A DNA stretch of 64,000 nt from Nocardioides sp. L-11A (GCA_029961745.1 CP124680.1:2294001-2358000), one strand, 5' to 3'. Shown: positions 26,714 through 36,040, counted from the stretch's first letter. Notes: generated by a model not told the origin, from the letters alone. Numbers and translations are program-made.

Positions 26714-27466
26714 GTGCCGCTCTACCGTGACGAGGCGATCGTCCTGCGCACCCGCAAGCTGGGTGAGGCGGACCGCATCGTCACGCTGCTGACCCGCGAC
26801 AACGGTGTGGTCCGCGCCGTGGCCAAGGGCGTGCGCCGGACGACCTCGCGCTGGGGCTCGCGGCTGGAGCCGTTCACCCACGTCGACCTCCAGCTCGCCG
26901 AGGGCCGCAACCTCGACACGATCACCCAGGCCGAGACCCGGGCGGCGTACGCCGCGCCGCTGGGCGCCGACTACGACCGCTACACCGCTGGCACCGCGAT
27001 GCTGGAGACCGCTGAGCGGCTGGTCGTCGAGGAGCGCGAGCCGGCGCGCCAGCAGTTCGCGCTCCTGCTCGGGGGACTCAACGCGATGGCGGCGGGTGCG
27101 CGCAACCCCTGCCACGTCCTGGACTCCTACCTGCTGCGGGCCCTGGCCATCGCCGGCTACGCACCCGCCTTCGTCGACTGCGCCCACTGCGCCCGCCCGC
27201 CGGTCACCGCGACCGGCGAGCTCGGCCATCACCGCTGGTTCAACCCGTCGATGGGGGGCGTGCTGTGCTCCACCTGCCGCATCCCCGGCTCCGCCACGCC
27301 GGCCCCGGAGACGCTGACCCTGCTCGGTGGACTGCTCGCCGGCGACTGGCCGGTCGTCGAGGCCGCCGACCCGCGCCACGTCCGGGAGGCCAGCGGTCTG
27401 ATCGCGGCGTTCGTGCAGTGGCAGCTGGAGCGGGGTCTCCGGTCGCTGGCTTACGTCGAGCGCTGA
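26714..27466 (+). CDS. recO: DNA repair protein RecO
   Basis: 250-residue recombination mediator of the RecFOR pathway. An N-terminal OB fold (YRDEAIVLRTRKLGEADRIVTLLT) is followed by a helical domain and a four-Cys zinc site at Cys156, Cys159, Cys185 and Cys188 (CAHC and CSTC). CACAAT six bases before the GTG start suggests leaderless transcription. recO-uppS adjacency is typical of Actinobacteria. Confidence 0.94.
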   Translation: MPLYRDEAIVLRTRKLGEADRIVTLLTRDNGVVRAVAKGVRRTTSRWGSRLEPFTHVDLQLAEGRNLDTITQAETRAAYAAPLGADYDRYTAGTAMLETAERLVVEEREPARQQFALLLGGLNAMAAGARNPCHVLDSYLLRALAIAGYAPAFVDCAHCARPPVTATGELGHHRWFNPSMGGVLCSTCRIPGSATPAPETLTLLGGLLAGDWPVVEAADPRHVREASGLIAAFVQWQLERGLRSLAYVER

Positions 27467-27473
27467 GGTCGCA

Positions 27474-27535
27474 GGAATCGCCGGTCGACCGGCGATTCCG
27501 TCACTTGTCGGCCGTTGCAACGCCCGACAAGTGAC
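27474..27535. repeat. Two abutting perfect or near-perfect palindromes between recO and uppS
   Basis: 27474-27499 is a 26-base perfect palindrome (arms ggaatcgccggtc). 27500-27535 is a 36-base near-perfect palindrome (outer arms gtcacttgtcgg, inner cgttg/caacg, one mismatch). The gtcaagtgtc at 27546-27555 echoes the second. Both lie just after the recO stop. They may end recO transcription, form a cruciform or bind a dimeric protein; none of this can be decided from sequence. Confidence 0.8.
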
Positions 27536-27605
27536 AGAACTGCCCGTCAAGTGTCACCGGTGATGCCCAGGTGACGCTCCCGCTGCGCCTGACAGACTGC
27601 TCCCC

Positions 27606-28433
27606 GTGACCCGCTCCACCCGTCGTACCCGCGCCGCCACGGCGGCCGCCGCCACCCGCGGCCCGGTCCGCCCGCCCACGCCCCACCCCTCCGGCGCCCG
27701 GCCGCCCGCCGTGCCCGCGGAGCTGGTCCCGCATCACGTCGCTGTCGTGATGGACGGCAACGGCCGCTGGGCCAAGGAGCGCGGGCTGCCACGCACCCGC
27801 GGTCACGAGGCGGGCGAGTCGAGCCTGTTCGACGTGGTCGAGGGCGCGATCGAGATCGGGGTGAAGGCCATCTCGGCGTACGCCTTCTCCACCGAGAACT
27901 GGTCGCGCAGCCCCGACGAGGTGAAGTTCCTCATGGGCTTCAACCGCGACGTCATCCGGCGGCGTCGCGACGAGATGCACGAGCTCGGGGTCCGGGTCCG
28001 CTGGGCCGGCCGGGCGCCGAGGCTGTGGAAGTCGGTCATCACCGAGCTGCAGGTCGCCGAGGAGATGACGCGGCACAACGACGTCCTGACCCTGACGATG
28101 TGCGTCAACTACGGCGGGCGCTCCGAGCTGGGCGACGCGGCCAAGGCGCTCGCGCGCGACGTCGCCGCCGGGCGGGTGAACCCCGACAAGGTCGACGAGC
28201 GCACCCTAGGGCGCTATCTCTACGTCCCGGAGCTCCCCGATGCCGACCTGATCTGGCGCACCTCCGGCGAGCAGCGACTGTCCAACTTCATGCTCTACCA
28301 GGCGGCGTACTCCGAGTTCGTCTTCTCCGACGTGCTCTGGCCCGACGTCGACCGCCGTCACCTGTGGGCGGCCATCGATGCGTACGCCCGCCGGGACCGG
28401 CGCTACGGCGGCGCGGAGCCGAACCAGGTCTGA
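27606..28433 (+). CDS. uppS: Isoprenyl transferase (undecaprenyl/decaprenyl diphosphate synthase)
   Basis: 275-residue cis-prenyltransferase making the polyprenyl diphosphate carrier for cell-wall synthesis. VVMDGNGRWAKERGLPR has the essential Asp50, AYAFSTENWSR and RTSGEQRLSNFMLYQ complete the family motifs. A basic, Ala/Pro-rich 40-residue N-terminal extension precedes the core. GTG start, with CAGACT seven bases upstream. Confidence 0.95.
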   Translation: MTRSTRRTRAATAAAATRGPVRPPTPHPSGARPPAVPAELVPHHVAVVMDGNGRWAKERGLPRTRGHEAGESSLFDVVEGAIEIGVKAISAYAFSTENWSRSPDEVKFLMGFNRDVIRRRRDEMHELGVRVRWAGRAPRLWKSVITELQVAEEMTRHNDVLTLTMCVNYGGRSELGDAAKALARDVAAGRVNPDKVDERTLGRYLYVPELPDADLIWRTSGEQRLSNFMLYQAAYSEFVFSDVLWPDVDRRHLWAAIDAYARRDRRYGGAEPNQV

Positions 28434-28541
28434 CTCCGGCCAGTGACGTACCTTCAGCCGGTCGTCGCGGAGCGAAGCCGGCCCGGAGGTGCAGGGAGGC
28501 GCCCTTCCGCGAGCAACGAGCGACACGCTCGGCCCATCGAA

Positions 28542-29549
28542 CTAGTGCTCGTCGTAGTGGCTGCCGTGGACCGCGTGCCGATGTCCGTCGTGGACGTAGT
28601 CGACGTGGTCGTCGTGGGCCACCGCGAGGTGTCCGCACCCCGGGCCGTGGGCATGCGGGTGCTCCCCGCAGGCGTCGTGCTCGGGTGCGGCCTGCCCGGC
28701 CGCGAACGGCTCGCGCAGCCGGGCGCGGCGACGCAGCCAGATCCCGACCGGCCAGGTGAGGGCGTAGAGAGTGAGGGCGAGGAGCACGATCGTGGGTCCC
28801 GGCTGGACGGTGACGCCGCTGGGTGCGAGCGCGGCGAGCACGAGGCCGCCGACGGCCGCCAGCGTCCCGAGGAGTACGGCGGCGGCCATCGTCGTGCGGA
28901 ACGAGCGGGACACCTGCTGGGCGGTCGCCACCGGGATCACCAGCAGCGCGGAGACGAGCAGCAGCCCCACCGTGCGCATGGCGACGGTCACGCTCACCGC
29001 GGCCAGCGCCGCCACGAGCAGGTTGTAGGCGCGCACCCGCAGCCCGGCGACCCGCGCGAAGTCGGCATCCTGGGCGATGGCGTAGAGCTGGGGCGCCAGT
29101 CCCACGCAGAGCAGGACCACGACCGCCGCGAGGATCATCGTCGTCAGCACGTCGCCGGCCGAGATCGCCGTGAGGGAGCCGAACAGGTAGCGGCCGATGG
29201 TCTGCGTGCCCTGACCGTCGAGCCCGGTGATGAGCAGTCCGCCGGCGAGCCCGCCGTAGAACATCAGCGCGAGGGCGACGTCGCCGTTGGTGCGGCCCTT
29301 CTCCCGGATCAGCTCCATCAGAAAGGTGGCGAGGACGGTCACCACGACCGCCGTCCAGATCGGCGACGTGCCGGTCACGAGCCCGATCGCGACACCGGTG
29401 ACGGCGACGTGGCCGATGCCGTCGCCCATCAGCGCCATCCGGCGCTGGACGAGATAGGTCCCGATCATCGGGGCGGCGATGCCGGTCACGAGGGCGGCGA
29501 TCAGCGCCCGCTGCATGAACGGCAGGGAGAAGAGCTCGGCCGGGCTCAC
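28542..29549 (-). CDS. znuB: Zinc ABC transporter permease ZnuB
   Basis: 335-residue ABC-3 family permease with about eight membrane segments (LVQRRMALMGDGIGHVAVTG and LVSALLVIPVATAQQ are typical). The last 45 residues form a His-rich cytoplasmic tail (HPHAHGPGCGHL, HDGHRHAVHGSHYDEH), probably a zinc store or sensor. The GTG start overlaps the znuC stop by four bases. It is convergent with uppS across a 108-base gap in which I see no clear signal. Confidence 0.93.
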   Translation of the reverse strand: MSPAELFSLPFMQRALIAALVTGIAAPMIGTYLVQRRMALMGDGIGHVAVTGVAIGLVTGTSPIWTAVVVTVLATFLMELIREKGRTNGDVALALMFYGGLAGGLLITGLDGQGTQTIGRYLFGSLTAISAGDVLTTMILAAVVVLLCVGLAPQLYAIAQDADFARVAGLRVRAYNLLVAALAAVSVTVAMRTVGLLLVSALLVIPVATAQQVSRSFRTTMAAAVLLGTLAAVGGLVLAALAPSGVTVQPGPTIVLLALTLYALTWPVGIWLRRRARLREPFAAGQAAPEHDACGEHPHAHGPGCGHLAVAHDDHVDYVHDGHRHAVHGSHYDEH

Positions 29550-30379
29550 GGGCGTTCCGTTCCGGAGGTGTCGACAGGGGCGGAGATCTGCGGGGACCGG
29601 CCATCGGTGCGCGGCTCGGCGACCGGGTGATGGTGGTGCGTGTGCGGCTCGGCGAACCACGAGGAGTGCACCTCGTGGTCGGCCAGCGGGGCGCCGTCGT
29701 GTGCGATCCTGCCGTCGCGCATGACGACACATCGGTCGATCAGGGGCGCGAGCGGCCCGAGCTCGTGGGCGACCAGCACGATCGTGGCACCGCCGTCCTT
29801 GAGGTGGCCGAGGGTGTCGGCGAGGATCTGCTGGTTGGGGAGGTCCACGCCGGCGGTCGGCTCGTCGAGGAAGAACAGGTCCGGCTCTCCGGCCAGCGCC
29901 CGCGCGATGAGCACCCGCTGCTGCTGGCCGCCGGACAGGTCGCCGACCGACTCCCGGCGCCGGTCGCTGAGCCCGACGACGTCGAGCGCCCGCTCCACCG
30001 CGGCCCGGTCGGCACGGCTCAGCGGTCGCAGCAGGCGCCGGCGGGTGAGCCGGCCGGAGGCCACGACCTCCCAGACCGAGGACGGTACGCCGGACGCCGC
30101 CGAGGCGCGCTGCGGGACGTAGCCGACGCGCCGCCAGTCGGCGTGCCGGTCGAGCGGCGCTCCGAACAGGCGCACCTCGCCCGTGGTGAGCGGGTTCAGG
30201 CCGACCAGCGCCCGTACGAGCGTCGACTTGCCGGAGCCGTTGGCCCCCATCAGCGCCACGAACTCGCCGTCGCGCACCACCAGGTCGACCCCGCGCAGGA
30301 TCGGGCGGCCGCCGAGCGCGACGCTGCCGTCGCGCAGCGCGACGGCAGCATCGGCGACGGGAGCAGAGGCAGTGGTCAT
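29546..30379 (-). CDS. znuC: Zinc ABC transporter ATP-binding protein ZnuC
   Basis: 277-residue ATPase with Walker A GANGSGKSTL, signature LSGGQQQRV, Walker B LFFLDEPTAGVD and switch His in VAHELGP. Its C-terminus also carries a His cluster (EPHTHHHHPV). It overlaps both znuA (4 bases) and znuB (4 bases), so the three genes form one tight operon. Confidence 0.94.
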   Translation of the reverse strand: MTTASAPVADAAVALRDGSVALGGRPILRGVDLVVRDGEFVALMGANGSGKSTLVRALVGLNPLTTGEVRLFGAPLDRHADWRRVGYVPQRASAASGVPSSVWEVVASGRLTRRRLLRPLSRADRAAVERALDVVGLSDRRRESVGDLSGGQQQRVLIARALAGEPDLFFLDEPTAGVDLPNQQILADTLGHLKDGGATIVLVAHELGPLAPLIDRCVVMRDGRIAHDGAPLADHEVHSSWFAEPHTHHHHPVAEPRTDGRSPQISAPVDTSGTERP

Positions 30380-31341
30380 GAGCAGCCGTTGGCGGTGCGC
30401 AGGGCCGACAGGTTGGAGCGCATCAGCGACAGGTAGTCGAGCTCCGCGGTCTCCTCGGTGAGGCCCTCGATCGGGTCGAGGACCTTGCTCTCGATGCCGA
30501 GGTCGTCGGCGAGGGTCTCGGCGAGCTTGGGGCTGACCAGCGTCTCGCTGAACACCGTGGTGATCCCCTCCTGCTCGATCAGCTGCTGGAGCTCCGCGAT
30601 CGCGGCCGGGGTCGGCTCGGCGTCGGGGGTGAGGCCAGCGATCGGTGCCATGTGCAGACCGTACTTCTCCAGGTAGCCGAACGCGTCATGGGACACCACG
30701 ATCGTGTCGCGCTCGCACGTGGCCAGGCCGGTCGTGAACTCCTCGTCCAGCGCCTCCAGGTCGCTGCGCAGGTCGGCGGCGTTGGCCGCGAAGTCGTCGG
30801 CGTGGTCGGGGTCGAGCTCCGCCAGCGAGGCCGCGACCGCGTCACCGTACGCCGCCACCCGGATCGGGTCGTGCCAGAAGTGCGGGTCGGACTCGCCGTG
30901 CTCGTGCTCGTGACCCTCCCCGCCCTCCTCCTCGGCGTGCTCGTCGGCGTGCTCGTCGGCGTGCTCCTCGAACGGCTCCAGGTCGACCACGTCGGTGACA
31001 TCGAGGGTCGCGCCGCCGGCGTTCTCGGCGACCGTCTCGTCCACCGCGGGCTGGAACTCGCTCTCGAAGACGACGAGATCGGCGTCGGCGATCCGGGCGG
31101 TGTCCTGCACGTTGATCTCGAGGTCGTGGGGCTCGACGCCGGCCTTGGTGAGCGAGGTGACCTTCGCGTGGTCGCCGGCCACCCGCGCGGCGACGTACTC
31201 GAGCGGATAGAAGGCGGCCACGACGTCGATCGCGCCCCCGCCGGCATCGGACCCGCCGTCGCCGTCCTCCGACAGTGCCGAGCAGCCGGTGGCGGAGAGG
31301 GCGAGGGCGGTGACAGCGGTGAGGGCCTTCCAAGAGCGCAT
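30376..31341 (-). CDS. znuA: Zinc-binding lipoprotein ZnuA
   Basis: 321-residue substrate-binding lipoprotein (lipobox SATGC) of the cluster A-I metal-binding family. It has a His/Asp/Glu-rich loop of about 35 residues (HADEHADEHAEEEGG, HEHEHGESDPHFWHD) and family metal ligands at VEPHDLE, HFWHDP and VSHDAFGYLEKYGL. Three in-frame ATGs exist (31356, 31350, 31341). I chose 31341 because it starts the signal peptide and lies seven bases after a GAGAAT -10 in the expected register for a leaderless mRNA. Confidence 0.93.
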   Translation of the reverse strand: MRSWKALTAVTALALSATGCSALSEDGDGGSDAGGGAIDVVAAFYPLEYVAARVAGDHAKVTSLTKAGVEPHDLEINVQDTARIADADLVVFESEFQPAVDETVAENAGGATLDVTDVVDLEPFEEHADEHADEHAEEEGGEGHEHEHGESDPHFWHDPIRVAAYGDAVAASLAELDPDHADDFAANAADLRSDLEALDEEFTTGLATCERDTIVVSHDAFGYLEKYGLHMAPIAGLTPDAEPTPAAIAELQQLIEQEGITTVFSETLVSPKLAETLADDLGIESKVLDPIEGLTEETAELDYLSLMRSNLSALRTANGCS

Positions 31342-31356
31342 GAGAATCATTCTCAT
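31340..31356. promoter_or_regulatory. Zur/Fur-type palindromic operator over the znuA start
   Basis: A perfect 17-base palindrome, atgagaat-c-attctcat. Its sequence and symmetry are those of Zur/Fur-family boxes. It covers the presumed -10 and the start codon of znuA, so repression by zinc-loaded Zur would directly block transcription start. Confidence 0.8.
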
Positions 31357-31378
31357 CGGACGCGGCCCCGGGCGTCAA
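31349..31378 (-). promoter_or_regulatory. znuABC promoter
   Basis: On the minus strand, TTGACG (31378-31373) and GAGAAT (31354-31349) are separated by 18 bases, which predicts transcription starting at or near the ATG at 31341. Confidence 0.55.
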
Positions 31379-31411
31379 GTCGGCCGGCCCGGCCCCGCGT
31401 AGAGTGCGGCC

Positions 31412-31726
31412 GTGCTCGTCGTGAACCGCTTCCGTGCCGGGGAGGACCCGGTCGGCCTCCGTGCCGACCTCGAGCTCGTCCACGGCCTGCTGGCCGAGCA
31501 GCCCGGGTACGCCGGCGGCTGGGTCGGGCGCAATGTCGACGACCCGGACCTGTGGACACTGACCACGCACTGGGTCAACGTCGGGGCGTACCGGCGCGCC
31601 CTGTCGGCGTACGACCTCAAGCTGCACGGCGTCCCGGTGCTGAGCCGGGCGATCGACGAGCCCGGCGCCTACGAGGTGGTGGAGCCCGGTGGCGTCCTCA
31701 ATGTGGTGGAGTCTCGCGTAACCTAG
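31412..31726 (+). CDS. Antibiotic biosynthesis monooxygenase (ABM) domain protein
   Basis: 104-residue ferredoxin-like dimeric barrel protein. LVVNRFRAGEDP opens the domain, PGYAGGWVGRNVDDPDLWTLTTHWVNVGAYRRAL is its central part. Members include quinol monooxygenases and haem-degrading enzymes; the haem-ligand residues of the latter are not evident. TAGAGT six bases before the GTG suggests leaderless transcription. It is divergent from znuA. Confidence 0.82.
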   Translation: MLVVNRFRAGEDPVGLRADLELVHGLLAEQPGYAGGWVGRNVDDPDLWTLTTHWVNVGAYRRALSAYDLKLHGVPVLSRAIDEPGAYEVVEPGGVLNVVESRVT

Positions 31727-31796
31727 GTGGTTGCTCCGCGAGTCAGCTCACACACCCGCTCGGCAGCCAGCCGGGCTCGTCCCATAAGGAACTCCA

Positions 31797-33194
31797 GTGG
31801 CCAAGCCGCCCCCGTCCACCGTCGATCAGGTCGTCTCCCTCGCGAAGCGCCGAGGCTTCGTCTACCCCTGCGGGGAGATCTACGGCGGCACCCGCTCCGC
31901 CTGGGACTACGGCCCGCTGGGCGTCGAGCTCAAGGAGAACATCAAGCGCCAGTGGTGGCGCTCGATGGTGCAGAGCCGCGACGACGTCGTGGGCCTCGAC
32001 TCCAGCGTGATCCTGCCGCGGCAGACCTGGGAGGCGTCCGGGCACGTGGCGACCTTCAACGACCCGCTCACCGAGTGCCTGTCGTGTCACAAGCGCTACC
32101 GCTACGACCACCTGCAGGAGCAGTACGCCGAGAAGAAGGGGATCGCGAACCCCGACGACGTCGACCTCAAGGACGTCGTGTGCGCCAACTGCGGCACTCG
32201 CGGCGCGTGGACCGAGCCGCGTGAGTTCTCCGGCATGCTCAAGACCCACCTCGGCGTCGTCGAGGACGAGTCGGGCCTGCACTACCTGCGTCCCGAGACC
32301 GCTCAGGGCATCTTCCTCAACTTCGCCAACGTGGTCACCTCCCAGCGGATGAAGCCCCCGTTCGGCATCGCCCAGATCGGCAAGAGCTTCCGCAACGAGA
32401 TCACGCCGGGCAACTTCATCTTCCGCACCCGCGAGTTCGAGCAGATGGAGATGGAGTTCTTCGTCAAGCCGGGCGAGGACGAGGAGTGGCACCGCTACTG
32501 GATCGAGGAGCGCACCCGCTGGTACGTCGACCTCGGCATCGACCCCGCCAACCTGCGTCACTTCGAGCACCCGGTGGCCAAGCTGAGCCACTACTCGAAG
32601 GGCACCACCGACATCGAGTACCGGTTCAACTTCACCGGCTCCGAGTGGGGCGAGCTCGAGGGCATCGCCAACCGCACGGACTTCGACCTGTCGACGCACG
32701 CGCAGCACTCGGGCAAGGACCTGTCCTACTTCGACCAGGCGTCCAACACCCGCTACGTCCCCTACGTCATCGAGCCGGCGGCCGGCCTCTCGCGCAGCCT
32801 GATGACCTTCCTCGTCGACGCCTACGCCGAGGACGAGGCGCCCAACACCAAGGGCGGCGTCGACAAGCGGACCGTGCTGCGGCTCGACCCGCGCCTGGCG
32901 CCCATCAAGGCCGCGGTGCTGCCGCTGAGCCGCAACGAGGACCTCACGCCGCGGGCCAAGGCGGTCGCCACGGAGCTGCGCGCCCTGTGGAACGTCGACT
33001 TCGACGACGCCGGGGCCATCGGCAAGCGCTACCGCCGTCAGGACGAGATCGGCACGCCGTACTGCGTCACCGTCGACTTCGACACGCTCGACGACCAGGC
33101 GGTCACCGTGCGCGACCGCGACACGATGTCCCAGGAGCGGGTCGCGCTCGACAAGCTCACGACGTACTTCGCCGAGCGGCTCGTCGGATGCTGA
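31797..33194 (+). CDS. glyS: Glycine--tRNA ligase (class II, alpha2 type)
   Basis: 465-residue single-chain glycyl-tRNA synthetase. [22 protein letters not shown] is the N-terminal motif, [12 protein letters not shown] and [25 protein letters not shown] are the class II active-site motifs, and the C-terminal anticodon-binding domain follows [23 protein letters not shown] and CANCGTRG in the insertion could bind zinc. GTG start. Confidence 0.95.
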   Translation: MAKPPPSTVDQVVSLAKRRGFVYPCGEIYGGTRSAWDYGPLGVELKENIKRQWWRSMVQSRDDVVGLDSSVILPRQTWEASGHVATFNDPLTECLSCHKRYRYDHLQEQYAEKKGIANPDDVDLKDVVCANCGTRGAWTEPREFSGMLKTHLGVVEDESGLHYLRPETAQGIFLNFANVVTSQRMKPPFGIAQIGKSFRNEITPGNFIFRTREFEQMEMEFFVKPGEDEEWHRYWIEERTRWYVDLGIDPANLRHFEHPVAKLSHYSKGTTDIEYRFNFTGSEWGELEGIANRTDFDLSTHAQHSGKDLSYFDQASNTRYVPYVIEPAAGLSRSLMTFLVDAYAEDEAPNTKGGVDKRTVLRLDPRLAPIKAAVLPLSRNEDLTPRAKAVATELRALWNVDFDDAGAIGKRYRRQDEIGTPYCVTVDFDTLDDQAVTVRDRDTMSQERVALDKLTTYFAERLVGC

Positions 33195-33886
33195 CCGTCG
33201 TCCGTCCGCTCGCCGTGCCGGCGCTCGCCCTCGCGGTGGCCGCCGGCCTGGCGGCGTGCGGATCGGACGACGGCAAGGACGCCGAGCAGGCGAAGCCGAG
33301 CCCCTCGGCGACCAGCGCCGCGCCGGAGACGTATCTCCCGGTGCCCGACGACGTCACGCTCACCGAGCCGGGGACCGCCCTGGGCCTGGGGGAGGAGGGC
33401 GTCGTCGCGTTCCAGCGCCGCCAGGACGAGGTCGGCGTCCTGGGGGTCACGGTGCGGCGGATCGAGCGCACCTCGTTCGAGGAGTCCTTCCCGGGCTGGA
33501 ACGTCGACGACGTGACCGCCGCGCGTACGCCGTACTTCGTGCGGGTCGCGGTGACCAACGTCGGCGACGTCGACCTCGGTGGGATGCGCCTCGACAACGT
33601 GCTGTGGGGCGACGACGGCACCACGCTGGAAGCGCCCAACTACTACACCGCCGAGCAGTTGCCGGTGTGCTCGGGCGACCCGCTGCCGACGCCGTTCGCG
33701 GCCGGCGCGACCGCCGAGCTGTGCCAGGTCTACTTCATCGCCCCGACCCGGAGCCTGGAGCGGGTCTCGTTCTCCCCGTTCGGCGGCCTCGACGCCGTCG
33801 CGTGGAGCGGCGACCTGAGCCCGGTGGGCAAGCCCGGGAAGAAGGGCGGCAAGGGCAAGGGCGAGCAGGACGAGCCGGCATCGTGA
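33188..33886 (+). CDS. DUF4352-like lipoprotein
   Basis: 232-residue lipoprotein (lipobox LAAC) with a Ser/Ala/Pro-rich linker and an immunoglobulin-like domain ([31 protein letters not shown]), reminiscent of DUF4352. It ends in a Lys/Gly-rich tail ([14 protein letters not shown]). The ATG overlaps the end of glyS by seven bases and its stop overlaps the dusB start, so it belongs to the glyS-dusB transcript. Function unknown. Confidence 0.75.
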   Translation: MLTVVRPLAVPALALAVAAGLAACGSDDGKDAEQAKPSPSATSAAPETYLPVPDDVTLTEPGTALGLGEEGVVAFQRRQDEVGVLGVTVRRIERTSFEESFPGWNVDDVTAARTPYFVRVAVTNVGDVDLGGMRLDNVLWGDDGTTLEAPNYYTAEQLPVCSGDPLPTPFAAGATAELCQVYFIAPTRSLERVSFSPFGGLDAVAWSGDLSPVGKPGKKGGKGKGEQDEPAS

Positions 33887-35025
33887 GCGGTCTGCGCCTG
33901 GGCTCCCTGGAGGTGCCCACCCCGGTCGTCCTCGCGCCGATGGCGGGCATCACCAACGCCGCCTACCGTCGACTCTGCGCCGAGCACGGCGCCGGCCTGT
34001 ACGTCTGCGAGATGATCACCAGCCGCGGACTGGTCGAGGGTGACGAGACCACCCGTCGGATGCTCGTGTTCGACGACGCCGAGCAGGTCCGCTCGGTCCA
34101 GCTCTACGGCACCGACCCGGTCTACGTCGGCAAGGCGACCCGGATCCTGTGCGAGGAGTACGCCGTCGCGCACGTCGACCTCAACTTCGGCTGCCCGGTG
34201 CCCAAGGTCACCCGCAAGGGCGGCGGCGGCGCGCTGCCGTGGAAGCGCAACCTGCTGGGACGGATCCTGGAGGAGGCGGTGGCCGCCGCGGCGCCGTACG
34301 GCGTTCCGGTGACGATGAAGACCCGTAAGGGCCTCGACGACGACCACCTGACCTTCCTCGACGCGGGCCGGATCGCCCAGGAGGCCGGCGTCGCCGCGAT
34401 CGCGCTGCACGGCCGGACCGTCGCCCAGGCCTACTCCGGCCAGGCCGACTGGTCGGCCATCGCCGAGCTGGTCGACCATGTCGACATCCCCGTCCTCGGC
34501 AACGGCGACATCTGGGAGGCCGCCGACGCCCTGCGGATGGTCGAGCAGACCGGCGCGGCCGGCGTCGTGGTCGGGCGCGGCTGCCTGGGCCGGCCGTGGC
34601 TGTTCCGCGACCTCGCCGCGGCCTTCTCCGCAAACGGCCCGGGCGCGACCACCCTGCCGACGCTGGGCGAGGTGGCCGCGATGATGCGCCGCCACGCCGA
34701 GCTGCTGTGCGAGCACATGGGGGAGGAGCGGGGCTGCAAGGAGTTCCGCAAGCACGTCACCTGGTATCTCAAGGGCTTCCGTGCCGGCGGCGAGCTGCGC
34801 CGCTCGCTGGGGCTGGTCGACTCGCTCGCCTCCCTCGACCGGCTCCTCGCCGACCTGGACCCCACCGAGCCGTTCCCCGCCTCCGAGCTCGGGGCGCCCC
34901 GAGGGCGCCAGGGAGCGCCGCGGCACCGGGTCGTGCTCCCGGAGGGCTGGCTGGACGACACCGACGGGCTCTGCGCAGGCGGCGCCGGCGTCCTCGAGGA
35001 CGTCGACGAGACCACCGGCGGTTGA
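33883..35025 (+). CDS. dusB: tRNA-dihydrouridine synthase
   Basis: 380-residue FMN enzyme that reduces uridines in tRNA. VVLAPMAGITNAAYRRLC opens the TIM barrel, NFGCPVPKVTRKGGG has the catalytic Cys, and VTMKTRKG and ALHGRTVAQAY bind FMN. The C-terminal helical tRNA-binding domain follows CKEFRKHVTWYLKGF. The GTG start overlaps the upstream lipoprotein stop. Confidence 0.94.
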   Translation: MSGLRLGSLEVPTPVVLAPMAGITNAAYRRLCAEHGAGLYVCEMITSRGLVEGDETTRRMLVFDDAEQVRSVQLYGTDPVYVGKATRILCEEYAVAHVDLNFGCPVPKVTRKGGGGALPWKRNLLGRILEEAVAAAAPYGVPVTMKTRKGLDDDHLTFLDAGRIAQEAGVAAIALHGRTVAQAYSGQADWSAIAELVDHVDIPVLGNGDIWEAADALRMVEQTGAAGVVVGRGCLGRPWLFRDLAAAFSANGPGATTLPTLGEVAAMMRRHAELLCEHMGEERGCKEFRKHVTWYLKGFRAGGELRRSLGLVDSLASLDRLLADLDPTEPFPASELGAPRGRQGAPRHRVVLPEGWLDDTDGLCAGGAGVLEDVDETTGG

Positions 35026-35177
35026 GCCCCCGGGCCGGACCGGGTGACTCGGCTCACCGCCCGAGCGGTCTCACCAATTGGTTGAAGGCTTGATCTCTGT
35101 GCTCTACTCGCACGATGCTCTGGCGCAGGTCAGAGTCCTCGGGATGAATCTGTAAGCGACAGCAAAGGAATCAGCGC

Positions 35178-36032
35178 GTGGCCACCAGCCACAAGCGGGA
35201 AACCGCGCGACGTACGCCCCGAGCCGCCGTCCTGGCCGGCTCCCTCGCCGCCCTCGCGACCACCGCGGTCGTCGCGGGAGGCGTCGTCAACTCCCCGGCC
35301 CCCGACGCCGACCTGGTCGCGGTGGACCGCTCGAAGGCCGCCGCCGGCTCGGTCGGCGACAGCGGCGCCCGCGTGCCGGTCCTGTCCCGCAGCACCGACC
35401 GCTCGGCCGACGCCATCGGTACCGAGCTCGACGCCCTGCTCGCCGACAGCGCGACCGCGCAGGCGATCGCCACGGCCAAGAAGCAGCAGTGGACCTCCGC
35501 GCCGCTCAACCTGTGGACCCGCCCCGACAAGCGGGCCAAGGAGGTCGGCGAGATCGAGGAGGGTGAGAAGATCCTCGTCACCGGCCGCACCTACGGCGAG
35601 CGCGCCGAGGTCGTCGTCGAGGGCAAGTCGCGCTGGGTGACCACCGGCTACTTCACCGACGAGAAGCCCCCGACCCTCGGTGGCGCGTGCACCAACGGCA
35701 CCTCGGTGCCCGCGAACGTGAGCGCCAGCATCAAGAAGGTGCACGCGGCGGTCTGCGCGAACTTCCCCGAGGTCAGCGTCTACGGCACGCTGCGCGGTGG
35801 TGGCGGCGATCACCCGCGCGGCCGGGCGGTCGACATCATGATCTCGGGCGGCGTCGGTTGGGAGATCGCCGAGTTCGTCCGGGCCAACTACGCGGCCCTC
35901 GGCGTCTCCTATGTCATCTACTCACAGAAGATCTGGTCGGTCGAGCGCGGCGGCGAGGGCTGGCGGGGCATGTCGAACCGCGGCTCGGTCACCGCCAACC
36001 ACTACGACCACGTGCACGTCTCGGTCTTCTGA
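35178..36032 (+). CDS. Exported SH3-like protein with ARB-07466-type C-terminal domain
   Basis: 284 residues. N-terminal export signal (RAAVLAGSLAALATTAVVAGG), an SH3_3-like domain (residues about 105-165, LNLWTRPDKRAKEVGEIEEGEKI), and a C-terminal domain with SVYGTLRGGGGDHPRGRAVDIMI and HYDHVHVSVF. The conserved His/Asp pairs resemble D-Ala-D-Ala carboxypeptidase/ARB-07466 folds, so peptidoglycan binding or hydrolysis outside the membrane is plausible. GTG start preceded by an aaagga ribosome site. Confidence 0.8.
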   Translation: MATSHKRETARRTPRAAVLAGSLAALATTAVVAGGVVNSPAPDADLVAVDRSKAAAGSVGDSGARVPVLSRSTDRSADAIGTELDALLADSATAQAIATAKKQQWTSAPLNLWTRPDKRAKEVGEIEEGEKILVTGRTYGERAEVVVEGKSRWVTTGYFTDEKPPTLGGACTNGTSVPANVSASIKKVHAAVCANFPEVSVYGTLRGGGGDHPRGRAVDIMISGGVGWEIAEFVRANYAALGVSYVIYSQKIWSVERGGEGWRGMSNRGSVTANHYDHVHVSVF

Positions 36033-36040
36033 AACCCCGG

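Noticed and set aside
28434..28541. Fourth member of the convergent-end palindrome family between uppS and znuB
   Set aside because: The gap lies between convergent genes, but I see no palindrome resembling the core there.
31727..31796. T-box leader upstream of glyS
   Set aside because: The 70-base gap is too short and lacks a T-box sequence or specifier stem.
35026..35177. c-di-AMP (ydaO-type) riboswitch upstream of the SH3/ARB-07466 protein
   Set aside because: Such elements often precede cell-wall hydrolase genes, and gggatgaatc looks faintly similar, but the conserved core and paired arms are not recognisable in this 152-base gap.
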